Shown here: positions 36,508-47,878 of the stretch, one piece after another
Layout of the letters: the number at the start of each line of letters is the position of its first letter
How positions within the stretch are numbered: the stretch's first letter is position 1
Assembly: GCA_025200525.1 (NCBI GenBank)
Contig: CM045763.1
Coordinates: 87,262,131 to 87,326,130, forward strand
Origin: Camellia lanceoleosa
Lineage: Eukaryota; Streptophyta; Magnoliopsida; Ericales; Theaceae
Reading direction: 5' to 3'
Length of the DNA stretch: 64,000 nucleotides
The notes under the pieces: generated by a model
What the model saw: the letters and a program-made list of their open reading frames with translations, nothing else
Database searches by the model: none
Told to the model about the DNA's origin: nothing
Program-made: the position numbers and the translations under genes

Positions 36508-37657
36508 GGGAAATTCTATTTTCACCACCTGATAAACTCAGTCAACACACTTAATGAAAAATTAAATTAATGACAATTATATCCTAATTAAAAATTACTA
36601 TAATAACCATTGATCAATACTCCTAATATTATATATACAAATTCTCTATACACATCTTTTAGAAATAAAAATATCTCAATGTAAAGACTGAAACCTTCTT
36701 CCTTCTTCCAAATTTTCTCAGCAACCAAACACTATTTACCAGGAAAACGCAAACAATGGAAAAACAAAGATAAAGGACGAACCTAGGCAAGTCACAAGCT
36801 TTGGGCTGCCAACACCACTTGGTGTAAAACAAATCAGGCCGTCCATTCTCAGAACACCTAAACCCATCATCCAAAAACCTACAATCTCTGGATTGGTACA
36901 ATGGGTAGCTCTCATCCCAGGCCCAATCACCTTCAAACACGTCACACCCACTACCTATTTCACTCAAAAACTCAATCTTTGGATCCTCTCCGGATCCAGA
37001 CCCATTAAATCTCAACCACACAAACCTGTCGGATTGTGTTGAGATTCGAAGACCTTTGGGCACAGCTCTGTAATCCAAGTAAAAAAAGCAGTATATGAAA
37101 CAGAGTGTGAGGAGAAAGAAACCCAGAAAGCCCAGAGAGGGCTCGAATAGTCTCAAGCGCTTGAATTTGTTGAGGAAATCGAAGTGGGACATTGTTTCGA
37201 AGTCTGGATGAGATGGGTTCTTAGACATTTGGGGTTGGAAATGAAATTGGGGATGTGGGGACTTAGAGAGTGAGACAGAGAAGAAGAAGTGGAGGAGGAG
37301 AGAGAAACAAGGGAGAGGTGTGGTGTGCAAGCAAAACAACATTCATGGCGAATTGGGTTGGGTCTGAATCAATTTTTGCTTTTTGGGCTTTTGTTTTTTT
37401 TGTTTTGCTTGGTGTGTGAGACAGATGGGTGTTGAGAAAGCAAAGTAACATTCATAAAGAGAAAAAGAGAAAGAAATGTACACGATCTTCCATTGATGAG
37501 AGAGAGGGTTGGATGAGTTGAGTGGAATGAGTGAAGGATTTATTTATAATTTTAAGGATGTGGGTTGAGATAATTACTTAATAATTAAATTAATTGAAAT
37601 GTGTATTGAGAAAAGATTTTCCCTAAGTTTATTAGGGTGGTGGAAATAGAATTTCTC
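36508..37657. mobile_element. MULE-like element carrying a host gene fragment (Pack-MULE type)
   Basis: 1,150 bp. The left end is GGGAAATTCTATTTTCACC and the right end, reversed, GAGAAATTCTATTTCCACC. Similarity continues inward through ATAAACT-AG and weaker AT-rich sequence. The flanks are ATATGTTGG (36,499-36,507) and ATAGGTTGG (37,658-37,666): 9 bp with one mismatch, the duplication size of Mutator-like elements. Inside is the first exon of a TBL gene on the minus strand and no transposase. This is the definition of a Pack-MULE. The call rests on reading the ends by eye. Confidence 0.65.
36779..37228 (-). pseudogene. TRICHOME BIREFRINGENCE-LIKE (TBL) first-exon fragment
   Basis: TBL proteins are Golgi type II membrane O-acetyltransferases of cell-wall polymers. 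From a Met at 37,228 the frame gives a short cytosolic tail, a membrane helix (LGFLGFFLLTLCFIYCFFYL) and the PMR5N/TBL domain start CDVFEGDWAWDESYPLY, C-R-F, NGRPDLFYTKWCWQPKACDL and PRF. It then leaves homology at about 36,779 where a splice donor (GTTCGT or GTCCTT) is possible. The catalytic GDS and DxxH blocks are absent from the rest of the window. The frame stays open to 36,659 and adds a hydrophobic tail, so a 190-residue two-helix product is conceivable. It sits wholly inside the MULE-like element. Confidence 0.75.
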
Positions 37658-37699
37658 ATAGGTTGGAGATCATAGCATTTAAACACTGGATAAACTATC

Positions 37700-38085
37700 A
37701 ATAGGTCTCAATAATTAGATTTAAATTTCATCAAGTCCTATTAAAAATAAGTTTTAGTAAAATCATCTTCAAAAATTATTTTTTGTAAGGATTTTTACAT
37801 ATATCACTAAAAATTGACAATTAGTGACTTTTTTGTCACGATTTTTATAAATTATCCCTAAAACTTACAATTAGTGAACTTTTTCTGTGACGAATTTTTT
37901 AAATTGTCGCTGAAAGTTGAACATCAGTGACATTTTTTTGTAACAATTTTTTTAAACTGAACTGTCGCTAAAAATGAATAATTAGTGACATTTTTTAATA
38001 ATGTTCATTGAAAAACGCCATTAATTCTCACAAGACTTATTGGATAATAATTTCAATAGGTCCACCTATCAGAACATACACATAA
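37700..38085. mobile_element. MITE-like repeat, inverted partner at 62,090-62,345
   Basis: Internal units GACAATTAGTGACTTTTTT and GTCACGATTTTTATAAATTA repeat three to four times. The partner at 62,090-62,345 is the same sequence on the other strand, including the flanks AAGTCCTATT and the edge near GTATGTTCTGATAG / GTAGGTTCTAATAAG. No coding capacity. Superfamily not assigned. Confidence 0.6.
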
Positions 38086-39287
38086 GTCTCTCTTAAACAC
38101 TAATCATGTTCTAATTAATTTCAAGAACAATAACCACCATTACTCATTTTTTTCCCTTAAAACTATTTAAGACCCACAAAAAATCTCTCACAATTTAATC
38201 AATAATAATGTGACAAGATACATGTTAATTTTTGATTTGTTTTATACTTAATTGTGTAAGGTCTATCTCTCTTACCACATCAATGTGGATAAATTTAAGA
38301 ATCTAAATTTCTCTTAAGATTTTGGGATGCCCTTACCAATAAGACATGAAAAAGGATTAACAAATATAATTTTCATAAATAAAATTCAACAGAGTAATAG
38401 GACATTGTCAATGTCATTGTATAATTTTGAGTCATAATACTGACTGTTTTGCATAAAAATTATTCTATATAATTTTCTTTTTTATAAAAATTTGAAGAAA
38501 AATGAAAATATAGTCCGAATCCAACTCTCATGAATGATCATGATTAAATCCACTATTTGTGAGTCCCACATAATCTCAATCTTCTGTTACCGGTGATATA
38601 CATAAGAATGAGAATATGCATGGGTTGCCCAAAGTGTTTGGGGGACATTTGACCCTCACAGGTTCAATCTAAAGGGTTGTTTAGAGTGTCTTAAATAAGT
38701 GTACTTTTTAGATTAAAAAATTGAGAAAAAAAATATAGATGTTTGAATTAACTTTTAAACTTTTTATGAAAAAATGTGTATTAAAAAATTATATAAATTA
38801 GTGTGTATAGAAAAATTAGGATTGAGAGTTGTGCAGCCGTAATTTTTAACTTTTGGTGAATAGTGATAAATTTTTAACTTTTTGAGTAATTTTTTAATTT
38901 TTTGACAACTTACCAAACTTAACCTAACACTCCCACTCCCACTCCCACTCCCACTCCCACTCCCTCTTACTGCGTAACATCGTGCCCAAAGTTTGGGGCA
39001 CATTTTGACAAGTTCTTTTGTCAACTTCTTTTTCTTATTAAAAAAAAAAAAACCCTATGATTCATCCTTTTAATTGTTTATTTTGATATGCAACATAATG
39101 ATTAAAATAATAAAATCTGATAAAATATTTAACACATAAATTTCTTTTATTATATAGTATTCTACAACGGAAACACCCAAAACGAAAAACACATGTTCAA
39201 TAGTTTTATTTATTTATTTATTTGTTTATTTATTTATTTTTTTTGGGGGGTGTGGTTTGATAATATCATATTGATTTGTCACTCTAA
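38086..39287. other. intergenic, AT-rich, with a possible small insertion
   Basis: No gene is seen. GCCCAAAGT(G)TTTGGGG occurs at 38,626 and 38,988 around a T-rich 360-bp stretch, which may be a small insertion. A TTTA repeat lies at 39,206-39,238. Confidence 0.4.
38928..38964. repeat. hexamer minisatellite (CACTCC)n
   Basis: Six perfect copies of CACTCC in tandem. Confidence 0.95.
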
Positions 39288-40140
39288 GCATCTCCAACGG
39301 TTTATTAAACTTTTCACTAAATTTGAGTAAAAAAATCACTCTTTCCTCAATTTGATACCACTTCCTCCAACGGTGAGCATCAAAAGGGGGAGGGGCGACC
39401 GGTTGGTCGACCCGTAAGTTCATTTTTTTTTTTTTTTTTTTATGTTCTCTGTGGCAGAGGAGGAGGAAGATAAGGTTGTTTATTATTTGCACCGACAAGA
39501 ATTTCTTTCTTCTTTCACTACAAATCAGGTGATCTATCCCATCCTGAACTTTTTTTCTTTCACTATTCCCTTTCTTCCTTGAGCGTCAGGAATGCTTCTG
39601 TATATAAGATGTTCAACTTCCCGTGACAATGTATATAAGCTTTGACAATGTTCAACTTCCTTTTCCAAGAAATACTTTGACAAGAAATGCTTCTTTTTTA
39701 TTCTTTAATGACTCCAATTACATGCACCCAACAACCATTCTTTAATGACTCCAATTACATGCACCCAACAGCAACGGCAAGTTGTACAGATTCTCAATTG
39801 AAACGGTTGACCGGCCGGTCAACCGGGTAGGCAAAAATATTTTTTTTTTTTTTTTTTTTTTACCTGTTTGAACATTTTTTGACCGGTTTGAACCTACCTA
39901 ATTTAAAGGAAACCGGGCGACCGGTTGGTTAACCGGCCGGGCAACCGGTTGGTTGACCGATGTCCCACTTTTAACGGTCAGTAACAGTGATTTCACCAAA
40001 TCTGGGTCTGGTTCTCAGTTTGATGATTTTTTTGCTGAAATCTCATTTTGATATCAATGAAACGGTTGGAGCATGAAAAGAGAGCTTTTTCATCAAAATT
40101 TAAATTTGGTGCTGGATTTGGTTCACCGTTGGAGATGGTC
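39288..40140. mobile_element. possible PIF/Harbinger-like MITE with CATCTCCAACGGT ends
   Basis: Left GCATCTCCAACGGT and right, reversed, ACCATCTCCAACGGT are inverted. TCTAA stands on both sides (39,283-39,287 and 40,139-40,143), compatible with a 3-bp TAA duplication. The interior holds poly(T) tracts and repeated ACCGGTTGG/CCGGCCGG words. No coding region is seen. Confidence 0.5.
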
Positions 40141-41167
40141 TAAGGGTGAGCATGTTTAACTTTTGTCAGGGCAAGTTTCACAGTCACCTACGCGTTAAAA
40201 GGCATCAAAACATACGTGCTTCAGATGTTCCAAAATGGGAGGGGAAAAAAAAAACAAAACAGGAGAAATTACATTTCACACGTTTTTATAAAATAAAATA
40301 AAGAAGGAATTACATTTCAGTCGAGTAGTAAGAAAAAAATTAAATTTTTAGAATGATACAACTTTCCCGTATGCATGGTATAAATTTATTTATCTGTTTG
40401 GCGCAACTCTTTCTATGTGTCATAATAACACGAAAAAAAATTTCATTTGTAGTGTAATTGTTTTTTTTTCCATTGCTTCATGTATTTGCAGTTTTCCCAA
40501 AAATAAAAGGCAACTTTAAATTCTGTTTTGTGCCGCTGACATCTAAACAGGACCTATTCACAAGGATAAGAAAACGGATCCGGTCTGTTCAAAAGTTGAT
40601 TAATTAAGCAAAGAGAACAAAAAGAGAAAAAAAAAAAACTCCATTGGAAAAACAGGTTGTGAATCATATTAATTTGATAATTTTATTGATATTTACAACT
40701 AGATTGTCCAGTGTCCTGTTTTTTGAAAGATTATTACAATTGTCTTACAGAGGTTAAAATATTTGAGTGATGCCGATGGGTATGTATTAAGTCATCAATG
40801 AATGTATAAGACTACAAGAGCGACTAACCAAAAAAATCACACATTCATTAAAATTCTGTTATGTCTTGTTTGACAGCTAAACAGGACATATGCTATTACT
40901 TCTTAAGGATGAGAATATCGCGGTTTGTCCAAAGTTGCTTAATTATAATCAAATTAAACAAATCATTACGTTGTATTTGATTGGAAGATTTGAAAAGGAA
41001 TTTAGAAAAGGAAAGGAAAAAAATAAGTAAAATGTAAATAAAATATACACATATTTCACCTAATTTCACGTACCTTTTCACTTTCTATTCCTAAAATATC
41101 TCAACCAAATACATCCTTAGTGTGTGTGGGTCAATAAATGACATCTATCTGGAAATATAATAAGAGC
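40141..41167. other. intergenic with a local direct repeat
   Basis: No gene is seen. About 85 bp around CTAAACAGGAC...AAAGTTG-TTAATTA occurs twice (40,535-40,615 and 40,868-40,950). TTTGATTGG and CCAAATAC words near 40,976 and 41,104 hint at another small MITE. Confidence 0.45.
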
Positions 41168-41430
41168 AATGCTACGTTTTAGGAAATTTTTTTCATGAAA
41201 ACGGAGGAGGGGAGGAGGGGGAGGAGGAGGTGGAACTGGAGGGGGCCATCAAAATGGAAGGAGGCAGAGGAGGAGGTAGGCAGAGGTGGAGGCGTGGCAC
41301 GGGCGACGACGGCCAGCTGCGACGATCGGCCTCCTCCTCCTCCTCCTCTTTCCCTCTTTCTCCCCTCCTCCTCCTCCTCCTCCATTTTCCAAATGGTTTT
41401 CCTGAAAAAAAATTCCTGAAGCGTAGCATT
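41168..41430. mobile_element. MITE with 35-bp inverted ends and GAGGAGG-rich core
   Basis: Left AATGCTACGTTTTAGGAAAT... and right reversed AATGCTACGCTTCAGGAATT... match over about 35 bp. The 190-bp core is purine-rich GAGGAGG on its left side and pyrimidine-rich CCTCCTCC on its right, so nearly the whole element can fold on itself. It sits 140 bp upstream of the small gene start. Frames inside it are low-complexity Glu/Arg or Pro/Ser and are not genes. Confidence 0.7.
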
Positions 41431-41570
41431 TTTGATATAATAATAATAATGTTCCTCTGCTGCAATCATATCTATATATACATATTCATAGAGACGCATA
41501 GATAGCCAGATACAGTCATATTCACATAGAGAGAGAGAGAGAGAGATAAAGAAAACTAACAAGCTGTAAT

Positions 41571-41837
41571 ATGGGTAATATGTTGGAGCATCCTTTGGGC
41601 TATGAGCTTCTCTTGAAGAGTGATCAGCTGCAAAACCTTCAAGGAAAGAGTAGTACTCCTGAGGCTGAGCAACCACACAGATATGGTGGTGATAGTGTAA
41701 GAATTAAGGTAAGGATGAGTGTGAGGGAACTGAAGGAGTTGCTGGCAGAGGTGGGGGAGGACCGGACAGAGATCGGGCGGCTGATCTTGGAAGAATCCTT
41801 GAAAGGAAGATGGGTTGGTAGTGTCATCTCCTCCTGA
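41571..41837 (+). CDS. small protein of unknown function (88 residues)
   Basis: I do not recognise a named family with certainty. It resembles small plant proteins with an (I/V)R(I/V)K core followed by ELKELL. The N-terminal half (1-40) is polar and variable. Residues about 43-80 (DSVRIKVRMS, RELKELLAEV, TEIGRLILEESLKGRWV) are nearly identical in the truncated copy at 28,143, while surrounding DNA has drifted, which suggests selection on this part. No signal peptide or membrane helix is seen. TATATATACATATTC at 41,471-41,485 and a GA repeat at 41,529-41,546 (GAGA motif) form a plausible core promoter and leader. A MITE lies just upstream. Start chosen at the only in-frame ATG before the conserved part. 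Confidence 0.65.
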   Translation: MGNMLEHPLGYELLLKSDQLQNLQGKSSTPEAEQPHRYGGDSVRIKVRMSVRELKELLAEVGEDRTEIGRLILEESLKGRWVGSVISS

Positions 41838-43640
41838 CATGATCATGATGAAGTGGTAAGTTGGTAGCAGAATATGCACAGGGAATGTATTCAAATGTTT
41901 TTTCTTACAAGGATAAAATGCTATGACAATGGATATCATCTATATTCATATATATATTATTCCCATCAGAGTTATCAGTGATTTGTATTTGTTCAATGTT
42001 TGTTTTTTAGGAATTTTTTCGCTGTGTTCCTTGTAATTTGTTTATCATGTTAATTTGGTTATGTAGTTTCAATTATATCAATTTTGTTCTTTAATTTTAT
42101 TTTGTTTTTAATGAATTGTGTTTGTTAAGAAATTAAACAAAAATAAGGTAGAAAATTATCCATTCAAAAGATAATGGACTATTTCAAATTGATTGTCAAT
42201 CAATTATTTTTTTAGAGGAGAAATCGATTATCAATCATTGATTGAAGAGTTAATGAACTATTTTACCTCTTAAATTCTATCAAATTTCTAGAAGGACATT
42301 GTTAATTAAATTATATTAATACAATTGCATTAATTTTATTTAAAATTAATGCAATTAAAACAGTAAAAATCAAACTGATACAATAACTAAACAGTATAAG
42401 GACAAATATAGTTTGCCCCTTTTAAAAAAATAAAAATAAATAAAACAAGTCACCTTCTTTGGTTTTTGTAGCGTAATTCATTTTACTCATCATAGATTCG
42501 TAATATAGCACTTCTGCTCATTTTGCTCATTTCATGGTATAGCACTTCTGCTGCCGTTATCTTTAAAATGATTTGGCTCTTTAATTGGATTGGAGAGATC
42601 ATCCCAATAAAATATTAGATCCACCAATATTCGTAGATAACATACGATGAAATTATATTTATTTTAAAAAATAAATAATGTATTTTCAAAATTAAATTTG
42701 TCATGTATTATTTTTTTAAAATGTGATCTGATCAGCAGTGCTATATCTACATAATTTCTCTTTTACAAATCCCCTTGAATGATATGGCAAAGTTGGTTGG
42801 AAGATTTTGAGAGAAGAAATGATGTACGAGCATGGGCCATTAATTTGTCTTTTTCTTACTATATCATTCGGGAGATTTGTGAGAGAAAAATTATATGGAT
42901 AAAACATTTTTTTTTGAACAATTTATTATCTCACCTACAACGCTAGAGTCATTTAACACCAAATCAGCTAAAAGTTTCACTTAAGTCTCGTTTGGAAACT
43001 CAATTTTTTAGTTTAAAAATCACTTTAAAAGATTAAAAAATAATAAATACAAAAAAATTAAAGTTCATTTCCATTCACTCTACTTTTTACATATTTTTTC
43101 ATATATTTTAGAGGAAAAAAAATAAAACTAAAAAATCACTAAAAAGAAGTTTTATTCAAAAGTTACTATTGTATAATTGAAGTTGCACGATTGTAGATAA
43201 AAAAACGAAGCGATGCACAGCAGTTGGAGTTGGTTTGAAGCATATATCTGCCTGCTGCGCTAGCTCGCTCGCTCGCTCGCTCTGGCATGAAGATCAAGCA
43301 CGCGTTCGCAGCTGCCATATTCTTATGTAATTGTTTTCAGTAGCTAAGTCAATCCTATTATATTGTTCTCCTAGCTTGCAGTGAGAATCCCCTTGCCAAC
43401 AGGTGAATATCTATAGCACACATACAAACACAAATTCGTACACAAACACCGACAACATATATATACGCATACCCATGTATCTATGTATGTATGTATTTAA
43501 AAATAAAACCCAAATCTGAGCTTGCATGGTAGGTGTTTGAAGAATTGCCAATGTGGAAACTGAATAATGATGAAGCACTTTTAAGTATAGTGTTTGGGTT
43601 ATAGCCTTTGTATTTATTCTTGGAATGAATAATTGTTAAA

Positions 43641-43679
<39 letters not shown>

Positions 43680-43761
43680 TGTTTTTTAGATAGTTGGATT
43701 GAACACACTTTATTACCCAATTAGCATTTAGTAGCACAGGAAAATTGTTTTTATCATTTTT
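41838..43761. other. intergenic, AT-rich, with dispersed repeats
   Basis: It holds 3' homology to 28,332-28,450 (41,838-41,990), the dispersed repeat 42,570-42,735, a GCTCGCTC run (43,259-43,281), and a (TA)n(GA)n microsatellite at 43,640-43,679. The PPR promoter should lie at its right end. No other gene is seen. Confidence 0.5.
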
Positions 43762-43824
43762 GTGGCTATAGTTCATATATGGCATCCTGTTTGTTTCAGC
43801 TGCAGGCTAAATAAATTTGGAACC

Positions 43825-45339
43825 ATGAACATAGTATGGCCAAGGCTTCTAACCCCCTCACACCTCATTCGGCTAATTAGGAACCAGAGAAACCCATTGA
43901 CAGCTCTCCAAATCTTCAATGAAGCAAAATCCAAATTCCCCAACTACCATCACAACGGTCCTGTCTATGCCACCATGATCAACATCCTTGGAAGCTCAGG
44001 CCGAACAGCTGAGATGAAAGAAGTGATTTGCCAGATGAAAGAGGATTCCTGTGAGTGCAGAGATTTGGTCTTTGCAAGTGCAATCAAGAGCTATGCAAAA
44101 GCTGGGTTGGTGCACGAAGCCATCTCTTTGTTTAGAAGCCTTCCCCAATTCAATTGTGTAAATTGGACAGAGTCTTTCAATACCCTTTTGGAAATAATGG
44201 TCAAAGAATCTGAGCTAGAAACCGCTCATCATCTTTTCTTAGAGAATTCTCATGGTTGGGAAGTGAAGTCGCGGACTCGTTCTTTGAATTTACTTATAGG
44301 TGCTCTCTGTCAGAGCAATCGTTCTGACCTTGCATTGCAAGCTTTCCAAGAAATGAATTATATGTGCTGCTATCCAGATAAAGAAACTTATCGGATTCTG
44401 ATGAGAGGTTTGTGTGAAGATGGGAGGCTAAATGAGGCCACCCATTTGTTGTACTCCATGTTTTGGAGAATCTCTCAGAAGGGCAGTGGTGAGGATATTG
44501 TAGTTTATAGAACCCTATTAGATGCTTTATGTGACCATGGACAGGTCCAAGAAGCTGTGGACATTCTCGACAAGGTTCTAAGGAAAGGTCTTAAGGCTCC
44601 TAAGCGATGCCGCAAACATCTTGATCTTTACCAGTGCCATAGCGATGGGGACATGCAAGGCGTTAAGGTTTTGATCCATGAAGCTCTGATCAAAGGTTTG
44701 GTTCCCAACTCTGATTGTTACAGTGCAATTGCTGTTGATCTTTACTCTGAAGGTAAGGTTACTGAGGCTAACAAAGTACTGTACGAAATGAATGATAAAG
44801 GCTTTAGACCATCAATTGTGATTTATGAAGCTAAGGTAGCTGCTTTGTGCAAGGAAGGTCAGGTTGATGATGCAATAAAAGTAATTGAAGGCGATATGGT
44901 GGAGGGGAATTGTGTTCCCACTGTTGGGTTATATAATACTGTAATAAAAGGACTGTGCTATGAAAGGAAATCTGATTTGGCTGTTAAGTATTTGGAGAAG
45001 ATGGGTAAGCAGGTAGGTTGCATTCCTGACAAGGAGACTTACGCCATTTTAGTTGATGGTCTATGTTATGATGGTAGATTTCTGGAAGCTAGCCAGATTT
45101 TGGAAAGGATGTTAATTAAATCATATTGGCCTAGTCTTGCCACCTATAATACACTTATCCAGGGTCTTTGCGTCACAGGTAGGCTATATAAAGCTGTTAT
45201 GTGGTTGGAGGAGATGGTTAGCGAAGGTAAGATACCAGAACGTTCTGTCTGGGATGCATTAGTAACTTCTTTCTGTTCTGACATGGTTGGTACTGACTTT
45301 TTCTCTGCAATGCTTAAGCAAGTAAAGAGAGCTTCTTGA
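43825..45339 (+). CDS. EMB3101: P-class pentatricopeptide repeat protein, At1g05600 (EMB3101)-like
   Basis: Intronless, 504 residues from the Met at 43,825. The frame is open from 43,762, but the inner Met starts MNIVWPRLLTPSHL, which lines up with my memory of the Arabidopsis protein start. PPR helix-turn-helix units run to the end, for example PDKETYRILMRGLCEDGRLN, EDIVVYRTLLDALCDHGQVQ, PTVGLYNTVIKGLCYERKSD, PDKETYAILVDGLCYDGRFL and SLATYNTLIQGLCVTGRLYK. No E or DYW editing domain follows, so it is a P-class protein. These bind single-stranded organellar RNA for processing or stability. The motif GSGEDIVVYR-LLDALCD and KAPKRC are specific to this orthologue group. No stops or shifts. The symbol rests on recalled similarity, not a search. 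Confidence 0.88.
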   Translation: MNIVWPRLLTPSHLIRLIRNQRNPLTALQIFNEAKSKFPNYHHNGPVYATMINILGSSGRTAEMKEVICQMKEDSCECRDLVFASAIKSYAKAGLVHEAISLFRSLPQFNCVNWTESFNTLLEIMVKESELETAHHLFLENSHGWEVKSRTRSLNLLIGALCQSNRSDLALQAFQEMNYMCCYPDKETYRILMRGLCEDGRLNEATHLLYSMFWRISQKGSGEDIVVYRTLLDALCDHGQVQEAVDILDKVLRKGLKAPKRCRKHLDLYQCHSDGDMQGVKVLIHEALIKGLVPNSDCYSAIAVDLYSEGKVTEANKVLYEMNDKGFRPSIVIYEAKVAALCKEGQVDDAIKVIEGDMVEGNCVPTVGLYNTVIKGLCYERKSDLAVKYLEKMGKQVGCIPDKETYAILVDGLCYDGRFLEASQILERMLIKSYWPSLATYNTLIQGLCVTGRLYKAVMWLEEMVSEGKIPERSVWDALVTSFCSDMVGTDFFSAMLKQVKRAS

Positions 45340-45649
45340 TGGTTTGTATGGTGCAGTTTTTCCTTTTTCTTTTCATCTTATTTCTTTTCTTTTCTTTTTC
45401 TTTTTGTGTGTGTATCAGCTCAGGAACATTTTCAATGTATCAGATTTCCTCAGATTTATTTTCTTATTATTTTTCACTGCAATGTGTTGCAGTCAATTTG
45501 TTCTTGTACATTAGTTAAGAATGCATCTCTGTTACTTTCCCATCAATGTTTTACAACCACTATTTCCAGAACAATGGAAAAAAAAAAAAAAAAAAAAGCA
45601 ACTGATGGGTTTTTCAGTAATTATTGGACCAAGTAAACAACAAATCAGT

Positions 45650-45702
<53 letters not shown>

Positions 45703-47123
45703 AACAAAAAAATAAACTTACTACCTGCAAGCCAACGTCATGATCTCCTGCTCCAGTAAAGCTGTGAATGGTTTGCTCGATGTGATTTTTGAAATCATGG
45801 CATGTGGACGAGTTATAAGAAATGTTGCTTCTAGTCGTTACAATTTGTTGCTGTTTTCATGTAATTGAGTTGGTTGTAGCAGCACTCGTCCATTTTGTGG
45901 GACTTAAATTGGCTAAGCCATCTTTGGACCATTGCACTTGTGATTAAAGCATGTTATCTAACATAAGGTCAGATAAAACTCTCAGTAGATGATGATTTGA
46001 TAGAGAATAAAGGGGGCAAGTCTATTCCTCTCTTTCATGATATTGTAGATATTTGTCCAATCTATAAACTACCTTTATCTGGATTCTGAGATAACACATT
46101 TGTAAATGAACTTTTTAACACCGCTGAGTACATTTGAGAATTCTGATTTATTTTATTTTTTCATGTTCTTTCCCTCTTTGCAGCATATCCAAATTAATTA
46201 CGAATCAAGAGAGTCAATATGTGCTGCCCCAATTCTCGTTATGAGAAAGATAAAGAGTTATTTAACAAACAATCTTTTATTTTTATTTTTATCATAGTTT
46301 AGAAAATATATATAATAGTCTCTTGAAATCGTGTTTTTTCAAATAGGATTTTATGACCGAAATTGTGTATCAAACTCTTTGAAATTGTTCGTGTAATAAT
46401 TTACACAAATATACTGTACATTGTTGAATGGAAGATCAAGTTTGTCCTTAAAGATAGATAATGTGATATAAACAGAATATCATGTAATTTGTATTTAAAA
46501 GATGGTTCTTGAGTTATCTCTTGCTTGCCTTTAGTGCTTTACCTGTTAACCCTTTTATAATTATTTAGTTTAAATCTTATTCGTCCGTTATCTTTTGATC
46601 GGAGGGTTCTGCCTTCATCTAGCAATGACTAGTCCAATTGTCAAGTTGCTTACTTCCTTAATCATTAGATGTTTACTGTATGGATGGCTAAGATCACGTC
46701 AGATGCTAATGACCAACTTGCTTGGCATCACAGCCTTGAGATGACTTTGATCGGACGGCGTTGCTTTCTACTAGGCCCAACCTACATTTCTGAATTCCTT
46801 GACATATATTCTCATTCGTTGGATTGAAGCTCAATCTAGTGATCCTCCTTTCCTTACAAATCTTCCTTCTATAAACATATCTTTATGTTTAATTGCCTTT
46901 TACACGCCTAAGTTTGGACCAACCTGTTATGAGACTGAGGAATTACTTTGGGCTCACCTCTCTTTTTGGATTGATTTTAATAGATTTGGACCTAGGCTCA
47001 TATTTTTTCCCCTCTGCAATCATATAACACACTAACACACAAAGTTAACATCTCTATTAGAGACCTTAGTGTGTTAGTTGATACACGTAGAACATCTCTA
47101 ATGATTTGTCATTGGAGCTGCTA
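45340..47123. other. PPR 3' region and intergenic DNA
   Basis: T-rich probable 3' UTR to about 45,570, poly(A) at 45,577-45,597, then AT-rich DNA. A 60-bp segment at 46,412-46,470 (CTTAAAGATAGATAATGTGATATA) is shared with RPP1 intron 1 (about 52,672-52,722). No gene is seen. Confidence 0.5.
45652..45702. repeat. compound microsatellite (CT)n(CA)n
   Basis: About 15 CT units followed by about 10 CA units. Confidence 0.95.
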
Positions 47124-47702
47124 TAGCTATAATTTGGCAGCCATGGATGGACCGAGGGGGGCTGGCAGAGACGATCGCCACCTCCAAAGTTTTGAAAAAA
47201 CCCCCCTAGATATAGTAATAAAATTACAAATAATTTTAAATTATATAGGTTTACCACCCTAAAGTTTTTGCAAAAAATTTAAGAACTGCCACCCCCTAAA
47301 TTTTGTACTTTAAAATTTAAAATTTTCTTTTCTTTTTTGATAAATACTAAAAACAATAATAATACTACTTTATTTTTTAAGTATAATTACTTTTTTATTT
47401 TAAATTTAGTAATATTAAAATAATTGAGAATTTATTTGTAAATATGTTAAAGTCCTTTTTGTCTAATTAGGACCCAAATTTTTTAGTTGTTTGCTTATAA
47501 CTAAATATAATAAAAAAAAAATGATTACTCAAGAAAATACAAGTTTCAATCATATGTAGGCAACAGTAGCCTACCTAGAGTAGTCATCATATATTCAAAA
47601 CAAAGAAGCTTCTCGTCTCTTTCTTATTTCACAACCAGTGAACCCAAATCATTAGAACCAATGACCCGAAACACAATCTCTCTCTTGTGCGTCGTGAGTC
47701 TT

Positions 47703-47796
47703 TCGGCGTTCAGGATCATGATTCCTCCGGCAGTACTCTAGTACTCTCTCTCTCTCTCTCGGCGTTCAGAATCGTGATTCCTCTGGCAGTACTCCG

Positions 47797-47845
<49 letters not shown>

Positions 47846-47878
47846 CATGATCTTCGTCTCTCTCTCTCTCTCTCTCTT
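47703..47878. repeat. (CT)n microsatellite with a duplicated 58-bp unit
   Basis: TCGGCGTTCAG, ATCATGATTCCTC and GGCAGTACTC occur twice (47,703-47,761 and 47,760-47,819), each followed by CT runs. The longest run is about 40 nt. Confidence 0.9.

Noticed and set aside
36659..37342. Complete TBL gene
   Set aside because: GDS and DxxH catalytic blocks are missing, nothing TBL-like lies to the left, and the fragment is enclosed by MULE-type ends.
41179..41676. 165-codon minus-strand frame and similar Glu/Arg or Pro frames
   Set aside because: Low-complexity translation of the GAGGAGG MITE core and the antisense of the small gene.
43762..43824. Earlier ATG of the PPR frame as the real start
   Set aside because: The extra 21 residues do not resemble a targeting peptide, and the inner Met at 43,825 fits the remembered orthologue start. 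It is not excluded.
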